This document shows, piece after piece, positions 12,313-24,540 of a stretch of DNA of 64,000 nt (position 1 is its first letter; the number at the start of each line of letters is the position of its first letter). Origin of the DNA: Tolypeutes matacus (lineage: Eukaryota > Chordata > Mammalia > Cingulata > Chlamyphoridae); the NCBI GenBank assembly GCA_026826555.1, contig JAKSZT010005175.1, positions 2,796,183-2,860,182 of the forward strand, read 5' to 3'. The translations under genes and the position numbers were made by a program. Below the pieces are notes generated by a model, which saw only the letters and a list, made by a program, of their open reading frames with translations, was not told where the DNA came from and made no database searches.

Positions 12313-15300
12313 TAAGAATTGGTGAAACAATAATAGGAAAGTTTATTTTACCTGATTAGTATTTTGTTTGGTGTCATTGGGACACAAGCATCTTTATCAA
12401 TGTTCTAACTGCTGAAATGCTTTTCTAATAATATTTGCAATGTTCTTGGCTCATCTTTTATATGTTTAGTTGAGAGTAAAGGGAATAAATACCATACTCT
12501 GAAATCTAAAATACCCATCAATCTGCATGTGCCCATTCCTATGAGTGGCTGAGAAGGAAAATATTTATCAGTTGGTTCTGTGGATAATTTTCCAACCTTG
12601 GAGATACATATAGGAAGAAAAAATTGGATCTAGGCTTTTTTGAAAATATTCTAATGAGTTCCTCTGATTGTTGTTTCGGGTGAAAAGATAATTGAAATTC
12701 TTATCTATGGAATGTATATAGAAAGGTATACTCAGCTTCTCTATGTTGATTATGGAAAAAGTATTGGAAATAGCAGACACCTGTGTATGATCTGCCTATA
12801 CATGTCATTTCCAGCTGTATAAGTACTGTAGTATAAAATGGAGGTGTTCTCTATCCCTAAATAATGAACTCTTTTAAAGATAATGACCCTCTCATATGTT
12901 TGGTATCTTCATTTGTTCATCCTGGATCATAGTCAAATTTATATGTTAATGAAGACCTGGGCATCCACACTGGTGGTAGCAGATTTCATGCTCTGCCTGT
13001 GTCTCACAGTAGCCTGCATCCTTTTAATATCTAGTAAAATTTGATACCAGCAAACATCTCTGATTCTTATGAGTTTAATTTGCTTTCTTAATGACAAACA
13101 CAATTTCTGAATTCTTCAGCAAACATGAGACACATTAAATGCATTTAGAACCCCTGGGTTAATAACCCTAAGTGACACATTAGTTTCAATTCACCTCTTC
13201 TGTCTCAGATGAGTTCTATGAAGGGACACAAATGTATGTTGCAGAGATTTTGATACCTTCAAACCTTGTTAATAGAATTATTTCCTTTTTATTTACTGCC
13301 TACATTTTTTTACACAAATGCAATTCTGAGGGTAACACTGAGGTCATGACATATTAGAAAAAAAATCCTTTAATTTTCATTGAGTGAATGGTGGAATTTG
13401 AGATTTTATATACTGTTATTTACTTCATTGCTTCATATTTTGTTGAAGTTCTTCATGAGGGCAGTGAAAGTTTCTGAAACATTTGTTAGTGGATGGTACA
13501 GATATATTTGCATCATTCCAGATAATTACTTATTGAATAAAGGAGTAAAATTATTAAAGTTACATAATTATTTTGGTTCTGGGAAGTAATTAGCAACTTG
13601 AGATTTACTCATAATATATACAATGAATTGAAGAATTTAAAATTCTCATAAGACAATAAAATGATTATACAGAATTTGGAATAATCAAGTAAAGCAATTA
13701 ATGACAGTAAGAATTGAGAGGAAAATAGTATTCCTTCCTTGATAAAAGAGGCATCACAATGTTCAATGGCCTGGAATAGTAGACTGCACAATCCAAGACT
13801 GAACTTTATTATACTTGAGAATTTAATACAACTATCTTTGAGGCCTAAATAGTTTCCTACAAATTTACCAGTAAACTTAAACACTTTTTTTTCCACCAAA
13901 TCGGTATTGAGTAATTAAACATTTGAAAGGTAACCTTTGAAATTTGTACATATAAATTAAATATCCATTTGTTATTGGATAAAGCACTAGTAACAAATTA
14001 TCTCCAAAATGCTTTTATTGTTGTTTTATTAATACTGTGAATTAGTTTTATTATGTGACATTTGAATTAGGTAAATATGTCAGAAGGGTTTAAATACTTG
14101 TGCCAACTATTTTTGTATTGCTGGAAGTACCATCTTTTCCTAAATGGATAGGTATTTTGCAATGCCTGTACATATTTGCATTTCTTTGAAAAGGCATGTG
14201 TGTCTGTATGTGCACATATGCTTATAATTGCATATTTGCTCAGGTGTTCATTCAAGCAATTATTTCCAACATTCCAAGGATGAGATTTTAAGGCTGGAAT
14301 TACAAAGAAAACAATAACTTCATGGATTTTATGTATAATATTATAGAAATAAAATAAAATGTGTGTACAAAAGACCACGTTGGACTGGACAACAAATATC
14401 TGACTTGAGCTTTATCAAACTGAATAGCCCCCAAGAAAGGAATTTTGTTGAACATTCATAGTTTTAATTCCAACTGCTGAAGTCAGAGTAGACTTATTAT
14501 CATGAATGGTGTAGAGTAACTGTAATATATGGGATTACAAAAATAAGAGAAAGTCATTCAGGCAGGACTCACTCCAAAGTTAATGCTGATGTATTTCACC
14601 ATTGGAGTGAGAGTCATTTTTATTTTAATCTCACCAAAGCCCACAATAAATAATTTTATCCTTAGCCAAGGATGTATATTAAGTTCTTCCATGTACAGCC
14701 ATAGAGGAACCATGCTAATAATTCTCAGGTAGAAGATATTTGTAAAGGCTTTTTCTATTAAAAACAATCTACACAGCATCACAACATCCAAAATAGGTTC
14801 TATGGGAGGAAAATGTGCCCTTGCTGATAGGAACAAAAGCTGCAAAGAGTTGATGATATCTGAATGAATAAGCCAGAGATTCTACACTTTAAAATTGGAA
14901 AATTGCAATTCTGAATGTAAGAGCCCAGATAAAAGAAGAGGATCCAGATTAGGTCCAGGGCAAAATCTTAGTGACTTCAATTTCATCATAATAAAAAGTG
15001 AATTAGAACAAATTACTCCACTAAATAACTAAATATTGTGTTAAGAGTATTTTGCATATACATTAATAATCAGTAGTTTAATAAAGAAGTCATTCCAAGT
15101 GAGAAACCAGTTTTCCAATGGTGATTAACCGATTTGATGGCCACCCAATATCCATGAGCTCTCAACAATTTTATCTCCTTTGTATTTAAGTGAGACCATG
15201 TGAATAGATTGTGGTAGTGATGTGTTCTGCACTCAGAAAGAAATATTTAGGAGCTGGTGTTCTAGACTCCAGCATTCTTTTCCTTGCTGCAGCAAATCTG

Positions 15301-15929
15301 AAAGACATGCATTAAGATGGCAGGAATACACAGAGGGAATTTTTGAGTGACTACACAGAACACAAATGCCCTAGAAGTTCTTACAACCCTCAATGGATTT
15401 AGTTTGAACTGGAAATAAAATTGAGTAAGTTAAGACATTCAAATTTCAGGATTCATGTGTTATCACTGCAAAATGTAGCTTAATCTGGCTATTTCACTGA
15501 CTAAATTTATCTTTACAAAGACTGATAGATATTAATAGGAGTACAGATTAACATAAACTTTTGAAATTTTCCTGATTCTATAAGAGTGTAGAATGGATAA
15601 ATAGCAATACCTAAAAAACTACATCAAATTAGAGCTTCTCCCTGCTTCAGTATACCAGCTTTTGGTTTTGTTTGTTTTTTTCCCCAATGCTTTCTTTCTT
15701 CTTCTTTTTTTTTTTTTTAATTTTTTTTTTCTGAATTTTAATAATGAAGTATTGAGGAGGATCAGTTCTTGTTTTGGAATAAGAAGAGCATTATTTATTT
15801 ATTTATTTTTTTTTTTAGCATTATTTATTTTTAACAGAGTTGCCAGCATTCAATTCTCCTGCAATGAATTTTTTAGACCTAATTGATTATTACCATTAAC
15901 TGCCTACTTTCAAGATTTATTTTTTCTCA
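12313..15929. other. unrecognised AT-rich non-coding DNA
   Basis: About 3.6 kb without a gene that can be supported. Short frames at 13609-13899, 14067-14378 and 14558-14845 (minus) have no domain. 15120-15240 may be an old interspersed repeat. 15662-15930 is a T-rich, low-complexity stretch leading into the tail of the next L1. Confidence 0.4.
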
Positions 15930-16020
15930 AATTTATTTATTTATTTTTTTTATTATTATGGGTAAAAATCAAAATTCTCACAATACATACAAACCAATGC
16001 TTTCTTATACTCAATTTCAT

Positions 16021-16278
16021 TTAGTTCGGATCTAATCTTTGATATTTCTTTCTACTTCCTTTGGGATTAGTTGGTTGTTGTTTTTCTAATTCCTCCAGGT
16101 GTGCAGCTAGGTCTTTGATTTTAGCTCTTTCTTCTTTTTTAATATTGGCATTTATGGCTATGAGTTTCCATCTCATTACAACTTTTGCTGCATCCCATAG
16201 GTTTTCATAAGTTGTGTTGTCATTTTCATTAATTTCAAGGCAGTTATTGATTTCTTTTGAGATTTCCTCCTTGACCAA
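16021..16278 (-). pseudogene. L1 ORF2 linker fragment in element J
   Basis: The 85-residue frame matches the stretch of L1 ORF2p between endonuclease and reverse transcriptase: VKEEISKEINNCLE, TTYENLWDAAKVVMRWK, IKKEERAKIKDLAAHLEELE. The same region is found in element A at 26265-26550 and in element D at 54307-54570. The frame ends where the deletion to the 3' terminus begins, so reverse transcriptase is absent. Confidence 0.85.
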
Positions 16279-16477
16279 CTGTTTGTCTAAGAATGTGTTG
16301 ATTTTTATTTAACTATATTTTTGAGCCTAATATGATTCTCTGGCCCTTCCTGATTTCTAGCTTCATTCCAATGTGGTCAGAGAAATTACTTTGTATGATT
16401 TCAATCTTTCTGAATTCATTGAGAGATGTTCTGTGTCTTAGCATGTGGTCTATCTTAAGGAATGATCCATGTGCACT

Positions 16478-16987
16478 CTAGAAGAATGTATATCCCACTG
16501 TATTTGGGTGTAGTGTTCTACATATGTTTATTAGGTCCAAGTCTTCTAAAGTATTATTCAAAGTCTTTGTTTCTTTATTGACTCTCTTTTGAGATGTTCT
16601 GTCTAATGGTGATAATGGTGTATTAAAGTCCCCCACTATACTTGTAGAGGCATCAATTTCTCCACTTAGATTTTCCAGTATTTGCCTCATGTGTTTTTTT
16701 TCCTTTTTTTTCTTTTGTTTTGTAATTTGCCTCATGTGTTTTGAGGCACCCTGGTTAGGTGCATAAATGTTTATGGTTATTCTTTCTTTTTGATAGATTA
16801 CCACTTTTATTAATATATACTGTCCTTCTTTGTCTTTTACCATACTTTTGCATTTAATATCAGTATTGTCTGATATTAGATATACTGTCTTCACATCACT
16901 GATTATTTCCTCTGCCTGTTCAAATATGTTGTTATGTGCTTCCAGTGTATTTTTGATTTCTTGAATTGTGCCATTCATCACCATCAT
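16478..16987 (-). pseudogene. ORF1-ORF2 fusion frame in element J
   Basis: A 169-codon open frame starts in the ORF1 coiled coil (MVMNGTIQEIKNTLEAHN, then EQAEEIISDVK) and passes into the ORF2 endonuclease (YLISDNTDIKCK, INIYAPNQGASKHM, IVGDFNTPLSPLDR, LDLINICRTLHPN). GDFN contains a conserved endonuclease aspartate. The junction falls near 16875-16890, where both parental sequences encode ISD, so short homology may have guided the join. A small internal duplication (KHMRQI twice) interrupts the endonuclease part. It cannot be a working endonuclease, because the N-terminal third with the catalytic Asn and Glu motifs is missing. Confidence 0.8.
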
Positions 16988-18834
16988 ATCTGCTATCTAC
17001 TTATGTATATTTACAATTTCTTCAGTATGTTCTCCCAGTGTCTTCTTAATATCCTTAATCTATTCCTTCACTTATTGATTCATGATATTTGTTTGGACAT
17101 CTCTGATTAGTTTTTCCATGTTCTGCATCTCCTCCTGGTTTTCAGTTTGTTATTTGGACTGGACCATATCTTTGTATTCATAGTATGACTTGTAATTTTT
17201 GGTTGCTGTCTAGGTATCTGTTTATCTTGATGGGTTTTTTCAGTTGATTAGCTTCTCTTTTTAATGCAGTGTTTTATTTTGTTGTTGTATTTGTGCATGT
17301 GATAAGGTTTCATTTTGACACTTCATTCTTCTTATTCTATTTCCTTGTTTTTGTCTACATTCACTTGACAAAAATTAGGACCAGAGAAAAGGAAAGAGAT
17401 AGGAATGCAAAAAGAATAATAGTACTAATATTAGTAAAAAGTAGGAGAGGAACCATACAAGTCCTAGGAAATTGAAAAATTTACACAAGTGAGAAGTACA
17501 GAAGAATAAGATTAGAAAAGTTGAATTGAAAAAGTGAAAAATGAAACAGAATAAAGAAAAATATATAGAATGAATTAAAAGCCGAGGATGGTGAGAAGAT
17601 GTGAAAAGAAAAAAGAAAAGAAAGAAAAAAGTAAAAACAAAAACAGAGAAAATAGAGGAGAGAAATAAAAATAAGAAAAATTAGAGACCAAACAGAAGAG
17701 GTGGAATGAAAGTACAGCAACAAAAAACAGAAGATATAAAGATTGAAAATATAAGAAATAACGTAGGTGGAGAAAATTCATAGAAAAACCAGCAAAGAAA
17801 CAAAGGAAAGGAAAACACAACAAACAAGAAACAAGACAACATTGTTTCATTTAAAAAGAGGAGAAAGAAGAAGAAATAAAAAAATAAAAAATATATAAAC
17901 GTGGATAATCACCCTTCTTTGTTAGACCCCTAAGGACCTTCTCAGGCTGCTGTTGTTCATCAATCAACCACCCTGCAGCCTGCCCTCTGCAAGTTTTGAA
18001 CCAGGTTTTAGTGAGTAAACAAGGAAAAATTTTAAAAAAGGAACATTAGAAAAAAAAGAGAGATCCAAGAAATGCTAATACAAAAAGAATGTCTGTATGT
18101 TTCCTGTCATAAAGTTTCAGCTGGATGCCTGACAACCCCGTGGATTAATTCTCAAAGAAGAGCCAGGAATTAAGCCAGTGACCTTGTAAATGTTAGGCAG
18201 GAATTCTTTCACTGATATAATCTGTTTCCTTAGGTTAGTTAACCTTTTTGAAGGTTATCTGCCCCTTTTCCCTTGGGCAAGTTAGATTGTCTGCAGTCCA
18301 CTGGACTCCTGCTGATCAGCTGCCTGTCTCTGCCTCCTCTCTTCACCTATGTAGCTGGACATGACAGCCTGCCTGAGAGGATTTCTCTCCCTCTTTCCTG
18401 TTGAGTCAGGGTCCCTTCTGATGTTCAAGGGGGGCTCAGCTTCCTAAACTTAAATCAAGAAAACCCTCTCCACCCTCACATAGCCCTCTTCCTTGCAGGG
18501 AATCTACCATCACCCTCCATTTGGAGCAGGGAGCCAGCAGGTACACCTAAACTATCCACCCTGAGTGAAGGATATATGTGATATTTCCAGCCACCAGGAC
18601 AAGGAACCCACGATTTTCCGCTGGCTTCCCTATTTGACCAGTACCCTCCTAGATGACTCAAGAACCTTTCTGTTCTATATATATCCAAAGGAGCTGGTGG
18701 GAAGGAAGATGTTTGTTCTCCTCTCAGTTAGATACAGTTCACCAGGAGTTTTACTCTAGATCAAGATCTTGGGAATTGGGGATCAGAGCCCTTCCCAGCA
18801 GCTGGGAGGTTTAATAGCTCACAGTTAGTGGTTT

Positions 18835-19012
18835 TGGCTTCTTCTCTCTGTCCCTCACTCTCCTGGAAATTGTGGAGCAGTGTCCTGGATTGCTGTACCC
18901 CAAAACAGGTCCAAAATGCAGCCTCTGGCTCTTTCTCTATTGTTTTATTGAGAGCTGATCCCCATCTGCTTAACTCAGTGGCCATGTCCCAACAATGTAT
19001 ACTTTCTTTTCT
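18835..19012. repeat. segment repeated at 62930-63105
   Basis: The blocks TCCCTCACTCTCCTGG, GATTGCTGTACCCCAAAACA, TGTTTTATTGAGAGCTGAT and GCTTAACTCAGTGGCCATGT recur, diverged but collinear and in the same orientation, at 62950-63090. Here the segment lies between the J 5' UTR and the start of B ORF2. It is probably the distal J-type L1 5' UTR. Confidence 0.7.
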
Positions 19013-19014
19013 AT

Positions 19015-22000
19015 TGCTCAAGGATCCTTCCCCAATTAGACTGTATGTTGGTCACAAGACAAGTCTCAAAAAATATAAAAAGATTGAAATTATTCAAAAT
19101 ACTTTCTCTGATCAGAATGGAAAGAAGCTAGAAATCAAAAATGGATGTAGAAAGGGAAAATTCATGAATATGTGGAGTTTAAACTACACAGTCTTAAACA
19201 ATCAGTGGGTCAAAGGGGAAATTGCAAGAGAATTCAGGAAATATCTTTTTACAAGTGAAAATGAGAACACAGCATATCAAAACCTATGGGACAACACAAG
19301 GGAAATTTATAGCCCTCAATGCATACTTTAAAAAAAGAAGAAAGAGCTAAAATTGATGATCTAAGTGGACACCTGTAAGAACTAGAAAAAGAACAGCAAA
19401 CTAACCACAAACCAAGCTGAAGGAGAAAAATAATAAATATCAGAGCAGAAGTAAATGAAATTGAGAACAAAAAAATGATAGAATCAACAAAACCAAGATT
19501 TGGTTCTTTTAGAAGATCAATAAAATTTACAAACACATAGCTAGATGGACAAAGAAATAAAGAGAAGATTCAAATAAATAAAGTCAGAAATGATATTGGG
19601 GACATGACCATTGTCCCTGTGGAAATAAGAGAGATGATAATAGAATACTAAGAATAACTGCATGCCAAAAAAAAAAAAAAAAAAAAAAACACTAGAAAAT
19701 GTAGATGATATGGACAAATTCCTGGAAACTCAAGAACCACCTATACTGACTGTAGAAGAAGTAGAAGACTTCAACAAACCAATCACAAGTGAAGAGATTA
19801 AAGAGTCACAAAAAAACTCTCAAAGTTGAAAAACCTGGAACCAGATGGTTTCACAAGTGATTTCTACCAAATTATTCAAAGATGAATTAATACTGATCTT
19901 TCTCAAGCACTTCCAAAATTTCAACAGGAAAGAATGGTATGAAACTCATTCTATGAAGCCAATATCATCCTAATACCAAAACCAGATAAAGATCCTATGT
20001 AAAAAGAAAATCACTGACTAATATCTCTAATGAATATAGATGCAAAAATTCTCAACAAAATGCTTGCAAAGAGAATCCAAAATCACATTAAAAGAATTAC
20101 ACACGATGATCAAATGGATTTTATCCCAGGTATGCAAGGGTGGTTCAACACAAGAAAATCAATTAATGTAATAAACTGCATTGATAAATTGAAGAAGAAA
20201 AATCACATGATCTTCTTGATTAATGCAGAAAAGACATTTGACCAAATACAGCACCCTTTCTTGATAAAAACACTTCAAAATATAGTAATAGAAGGAAGCT
20301 CTCTCAATATAGTAAAGTGTCTATATGAAAAATGTACAGCTAGCATTGTACTCAATGGTGAGAGTCTTAAAACTTTCCCTCTGAGATCAGGAACAAAACA
20401 AGGATGCCTACTGTCACCATTATTATTCAATATTGGACTAGAACGTCTAACTAGAACAATTAGGCTAGACAAAGAAATAAAAGGCACTGAAATAAGAAAG
20501 GAAGAAGTAAAACTATATTCACTGAAGACATGATACTATATTTAGATAATCCTGTAAAACAAAGCTACTAGAATTAATAGACGAGGTCAGTAAAGTGACA
20601 AGATACAAGGATAATTTGTAAAAATTAATTGTGATTTTATACACTACTGATTTGCAATCTGAGGAGGAAAGTAGAAAAAAAATCCATTTATAATAGTGAC
20701 TAAAACAATCAAATAGTTAGGAATAAACTTAACCAAGGACATGGGGACCTGTATTCAGAAAACTACTAGACATTGGGCAGTTTGATGTAATTATGAATTC
20801 CAAAAAATAGATATTGGATTATGCTAGTAAATTTGTCTGTTAATCTGGGCATGATTAAGTTATGATTAGGGCATTGACTGGGCCATGTCATTAGGGTGTT
20901 CAGACCCACCCCTTGGTGGGTGGGGGAATCAAATATAAAAGGCAAGGCAAAGGACAGAGGGAGCAGTTCTGATGTTGGAGTTTTGATGTTGGCAAGAAGG
21001 CCCTGGGATAGTGATGAGCCATTTGCCTGAGAGTTCACAGCTGGCCTTGTGGAGAGAAGCAAAGCCTAGAGAACCTAATAATCTACAGCTGACCTTGTGG
21101 AGGAACCAGAAGAGCTATGTCTGGAAAGAAATGCAGCCCCAGGAAGAGAGGAACCCAAGAAGCCTGACCCTGGCAAACATCTGCAGTTGTCTTGCTCCAA
21201 CACTTGGCAATGGATTTTGGTGAGGAAAGAAACTTATGCTTTATGGCCTGGTAACTGTGGACTTCTAACACAAATAAATATCCTTTATAAATACCAAACA
21301 ATCTTTGGTATTTTGCATTAGCACCCTTTTGGTTGACTAATACAACTACCAAACATTGCTAAAAGATTCAAAAGAAGACTTAAATAAATGGAAGGACATT
21401 CCATGTTCATGTATTGGAAGACTAAATATCATTAAGATGTCAATTCTACCCAAACTGATTTACAAATTCAAAACAATCCCAATAAAAATCCCAACAGCCT
21501 TTTTTAGCAGAAATCAAAAAGCCAATAATCAAATTTATTTGTAAATGTAAGGGGCCCTGCATAGACATAAACATCTTTAAAAAGAAGAATGAAGTTGGAG
21601 GGCTCTCATTTTCTGACTTTAAAGAATATTACTTAGATACAATGGTAAAAACAGCATGTTACTGGCATAAGGGCAGAGAGATTGACCAATGGAACTGAAT
21701 CAAGAACTCAAAGATTGAACCTCATATCTACAATCAAGTGATTTTTGGAAAGGCTGTTAAGCCAACCCAGCTGGGCCAGAACAGTCTATTCAACAAATGG
21801 TCCTGTGAGAACAGGAAAGCCATATCCCAAACAAAGAAAGAAGACCTCTATCTGGCACTTTATACAAAACTTAATTAAAAATAGATCAAGGATTTAAATA
21901 TAAAACCAACATCTATAAAACTCATAGAAGAAAGTGAAGGAAAATATTTTCAAGATCTTGTGGTAGGCGGTAGTTTCATAAAACTTATGCCTAAAGTATG

Positions 22001-22075
22001 AGCAACAAGAGAAGAAATAAATAAATGGTACCTCCTCAAAATTCAACATTTTGCACTGCAAAGGACTTTGTCAGG
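19015..22075 (+). pseudogene. L1 ORF2 pseudogene (element B), split by an insert
   Basis: The sequence begins near the endonuclease C-terminus (GHKTSLKKYKKIEIIQ) and continues through the linker (NEKTAYQNLWD-like), the fingers and palm of reverse transcriptase at 20030-20533 ([54 protein letters not shown]) and the thumb region after 21349 ([20 protein letters not shown] at 21390-21450). The catalytic FADD motif near 20520 is frameshifted and mutated. A 24-A run at 19666-19689 replaces coding sequence. An LTR-like insert occupies 20776-21348. ORF2 stops abruptly at about 22075, where it jumps to the 3' UTR, losing the C-terminal part. It is clearly non-functional. Confidence 0.9.
20776..21348 (+). 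mobile_element. LTR-like retroelement copy inside element B
   Basis: About 570 bp interrupt the ORF2 of B. It holds a TATA-like AAATATAAAAGGCAAGG at about 20932, a purine-rich middle, and a polyadenylation-type AATAAATATCC at 21275 followed by TTTGGTATTTTGCATTAGC and TTGACTAATACA, like the 3' end of MaLR LTRs. Flanks AACTACTAGACATTG (20761-20775) and AACTACCAAACATTG (about 21346-21360) look like a 15-bp target duplication with two changes. That is longer than the 4-6 bp expected of retroviral integrase, so it may have been retroposed by L1. I recognise the type as abundant in Xenarthra but cannot name it. Confidence 0.65.
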
Positions 22076-23030
22076 ATCACATTGACTGCCAAAGTAAATA
22101 TTGCCTCAAATAGGGGAGACGTTCAGACCCTATAGGCAGGGCAGAGAGCTCAGCAGTTTGGAGCCCTTTAAGTGGGACATACATGGGAACTTATCCTTCC
22201 CAGGGTGACAGAGTTGGACTTAGTTGTGGTTTCCCTTCACATGGCTATTCTGTCCTCCTTTTGAACCTATAATTAGTACTGGAGTTGGTAGGTGTACATT
22301 CAAGAGACTTAAATCTTCGGGCTGTCCATGTGCCATCTGGGCCTTGAATCTCAACAGAATTGCAACACCTACTCTACAGTTCATTGGAATCACCCAGGAA
22401 AAGTAACAAGGAGATGATGATGGACAATTACCATCCCAAGGAAGAGGGAGGCTCTGCAACTGCAAGCAAGAGTCCCATCCATCTGCTTAACTGAGATCTA
22501 AGTCCCCTCTCAATTAGAGGTGGAGTGGACATCACCATCCCAGATTCTTGGGATTGGGGAAAGAACTGTGGAATAAAGTAGACTTACTGGTATTCTACTA
22601 TAGATCTATTTTTATTCTAACAATGGAAGTAATTATATCGTTGATTTGGAGGTTATGGTCACTGGAGTTTCTGAGGGCAGGGAGAGGGAAAAACAGGTGT
22701 AAGACAGTAGCATTTAGGGGATTTGGGAATTGTCCTGAATGATAATACAACAGCAGATACAGGCCATTATATATCTTGCCATAACCTACACAATTGGGTG
22801 GGAGAGAGTATAAACTACAATATAAACTTTAATCTACACTTCATGGCAATGCTCCAAAATGTGTTTATCAATTGTAGTGAAAGTGCCTCACTAATGAAGA
22901 ATGTTGATAATATGGAAAAATGTGGGAGATGTGGGGAGCAGGATATATAGGAATCCCCTATGTTTTTTATGTACCATTTGTGTAATCTAAGTATCTTTTT
23001 AAAAATAATTATAAATAAAAATTTTTAAAA
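22076..23030 (+). mobile_element. 3' UTR part of element B
   Basis: The segment starts at GACTGCCAAAGTAAATATTG and follows the distal third of the 3' region of elements A, C and D: TGACAGAGTTGGACTTAG, ATTCTTGGGATTGGGG, GTTTATCAATTGTAGTGAAA, and a terminus TGTGTAATCTAAGTATC with an A/T-rich tail at 22990-23030. The proximal 1.9 kb of the 3' region and the ORF2 C-terminus are missing relative to A. Confidence 0.85.
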
Positions 23031-23033
23031 ATA

Positions 23034-24540
23034 CAAGATGGCATCGGTTTAGGTGGGCACTCACCATTTCTCTCCCAGAGGATGGCTGATTGGGGACAGG
23101 ATCCTGACTGAGTGGACTGTTCTGGAAACCTGCAGAGTGAGAACCTTGGGGACATCGATCTGGACGGAGTTGGACAGTGAGGTGGACTGGTCAATATAAA
23201 ACTGTGGGTTTTTTTCCCCAGCTGGAAATCGTGGACACAGATGGCTAAGCCCCACTCTCCCAGCAACCCAGTGAGAGGGAGAAATCCCTGAGAGTGAGAA
23301 GGTCCTGGCAAAGGGTGAGAGGGGTTTTTTCTGTTAGTTTGGCTGCCTGGACCCCTTTGCAGCTTTTTGGGAGGAAACCAGCTTGCTAGAAGTGGTGCCA
23401 GGCTGAAGGGAGAGGCAAAGTTGCTGAGGAAGCCTGAATTATCTAACAGCTGTGGAACACAAAGGCTTGGCTCTGTGGAGCCTGTCAATTTTATAGTTCC
23501 ACACTGAGTATCAGAGTTTCAGCTCCCCTGGGGGGTCAGACAGTGGGAAGTGTTTGATAAGTTTCCACGAGCCTATTTAAGGTCCCCTCGCAGTGGGGGT
23601 GGTCCAGAAGAGGCCTTCTTTTGGGTCCCTTATTTCTTAAAAAAAATTTTTTTAACTTAATTTAATTGATAAAATCTGCCTCAAAACCTGCATATAGAAC
23701 GTTGCAGGGTAATTGATTGATGAATACAGGCTGAGAGGCTCCACAAGGCCCCAAGCTGTTCTTCCTTAGCTTTGTTTGACTGCGTTTTTGTGTGTTTGCT
23801 TAGTTTCTCTTTGTTTGTTTCTTGCTTTTCTTTCCTTTTTCCTTGTTGCCCCCCTTTTGTTAAATTAGGTGCTGCTAGCTCATTTCTTCTTTGCTGTGCC
23901 TCTTCTTCCTTGATTTTCCATTCTCTGAGTACAGTGATTATGTTTACCAACGCTATATCTTTTCCTTCTTTCATCTTTCCACCTTCTGCTTTCTGTTGTG
24001 GTTCCATACATTCCACCTTTTTTCATTAGTCCTCAACTTCATGGGTGTTGATTTCTGTCTTGTATATTCTGTTTTCTTTTCTTTCATTTTTATGTTTTCA
24101 TTAACTTTTTCCTTTCAGCCCTTTCTTTATCTTTCCCTTTCTCCTCATCATTCTGGCCTTTTAAATCATTCTATAAATTTTTATCTAATAGGCTTTCCAT
24201 TCCATTGTAAGTACTCCACTTTTTCCCCCTATTACTCTACATGGCCTACATGAGTAAAATATTCATTTTGCAAAGTCTGATATGGCCGCTCTTGTAACTT
24301 TTATCAATATTACTATTATTCTTTTTACTTCCTTACCTCTTTTGATTCCTTTGGCCCTAATATTTTTCCTTCAAGGGAACAACAACAAAAAAAAAAAAAA
24401 ACAAGGAAAGACAACAAGAAGAACAAACTGCCAAAGAGAAAACCTAATGCACACACAGAACCACCAGCTAAATAAAACTCAAGAGCAGAGAGAGAAGTGA
24501 ATCAACTGAATAAACCCACTAACCATACCAATAAACAGGA
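23034..24540 (+). promoter_or_regulatory. L1 5' UTR with YY1-like site (element A)
   Basis: The element opens with CAAGATGGC at 23034-23042, the YY1-type motif found at the same place in human L1 5' UTRs, where it sets the transcription start. The downstream 1.5 kb is non-coding and becomes very T-rich on the plus strand around 23760-24240. 23690-24560 is collinear with the J 5' UTR at 17170-18010. Promoter activity is inferred from position and motif. Confidence 0.75.

Larger units (their letters stand above)
15930..18830 (-). mobile_element. internally deleted L1 (element J)
   Basis: In sense (minus) order this has an L1 5' UTR (about 18830-17171), the ORF1 N-terminus and coiled coil (17170-16880), part of the ORF2 endonuclease and the linker toward reverse transcriptase (about 16875-16025), then the last 37 nt of the L1 3' UTR (15995-15959) and an A-rich tail (15958-15930, seen as T). 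Compared with element A, one deletion of roughly 0.93 kb joins ORF1 to ORF2, and a second of more than 5 kb removes reverse transcriptase, the ORF2 C-terminus and almost the whole 3' region. The GGGTAAAAATCAAAATTCTC terminus is shared with elements C and E. It is non-autonomous. Confidence 0.82.

Noticed and set aside
17269..17850. Tryptophan- and phenylalanine-rich frames as membrane proteins
   Set aside because: They are translations of the purine/pyrimidine-skewed L1 5' UTR of element J.
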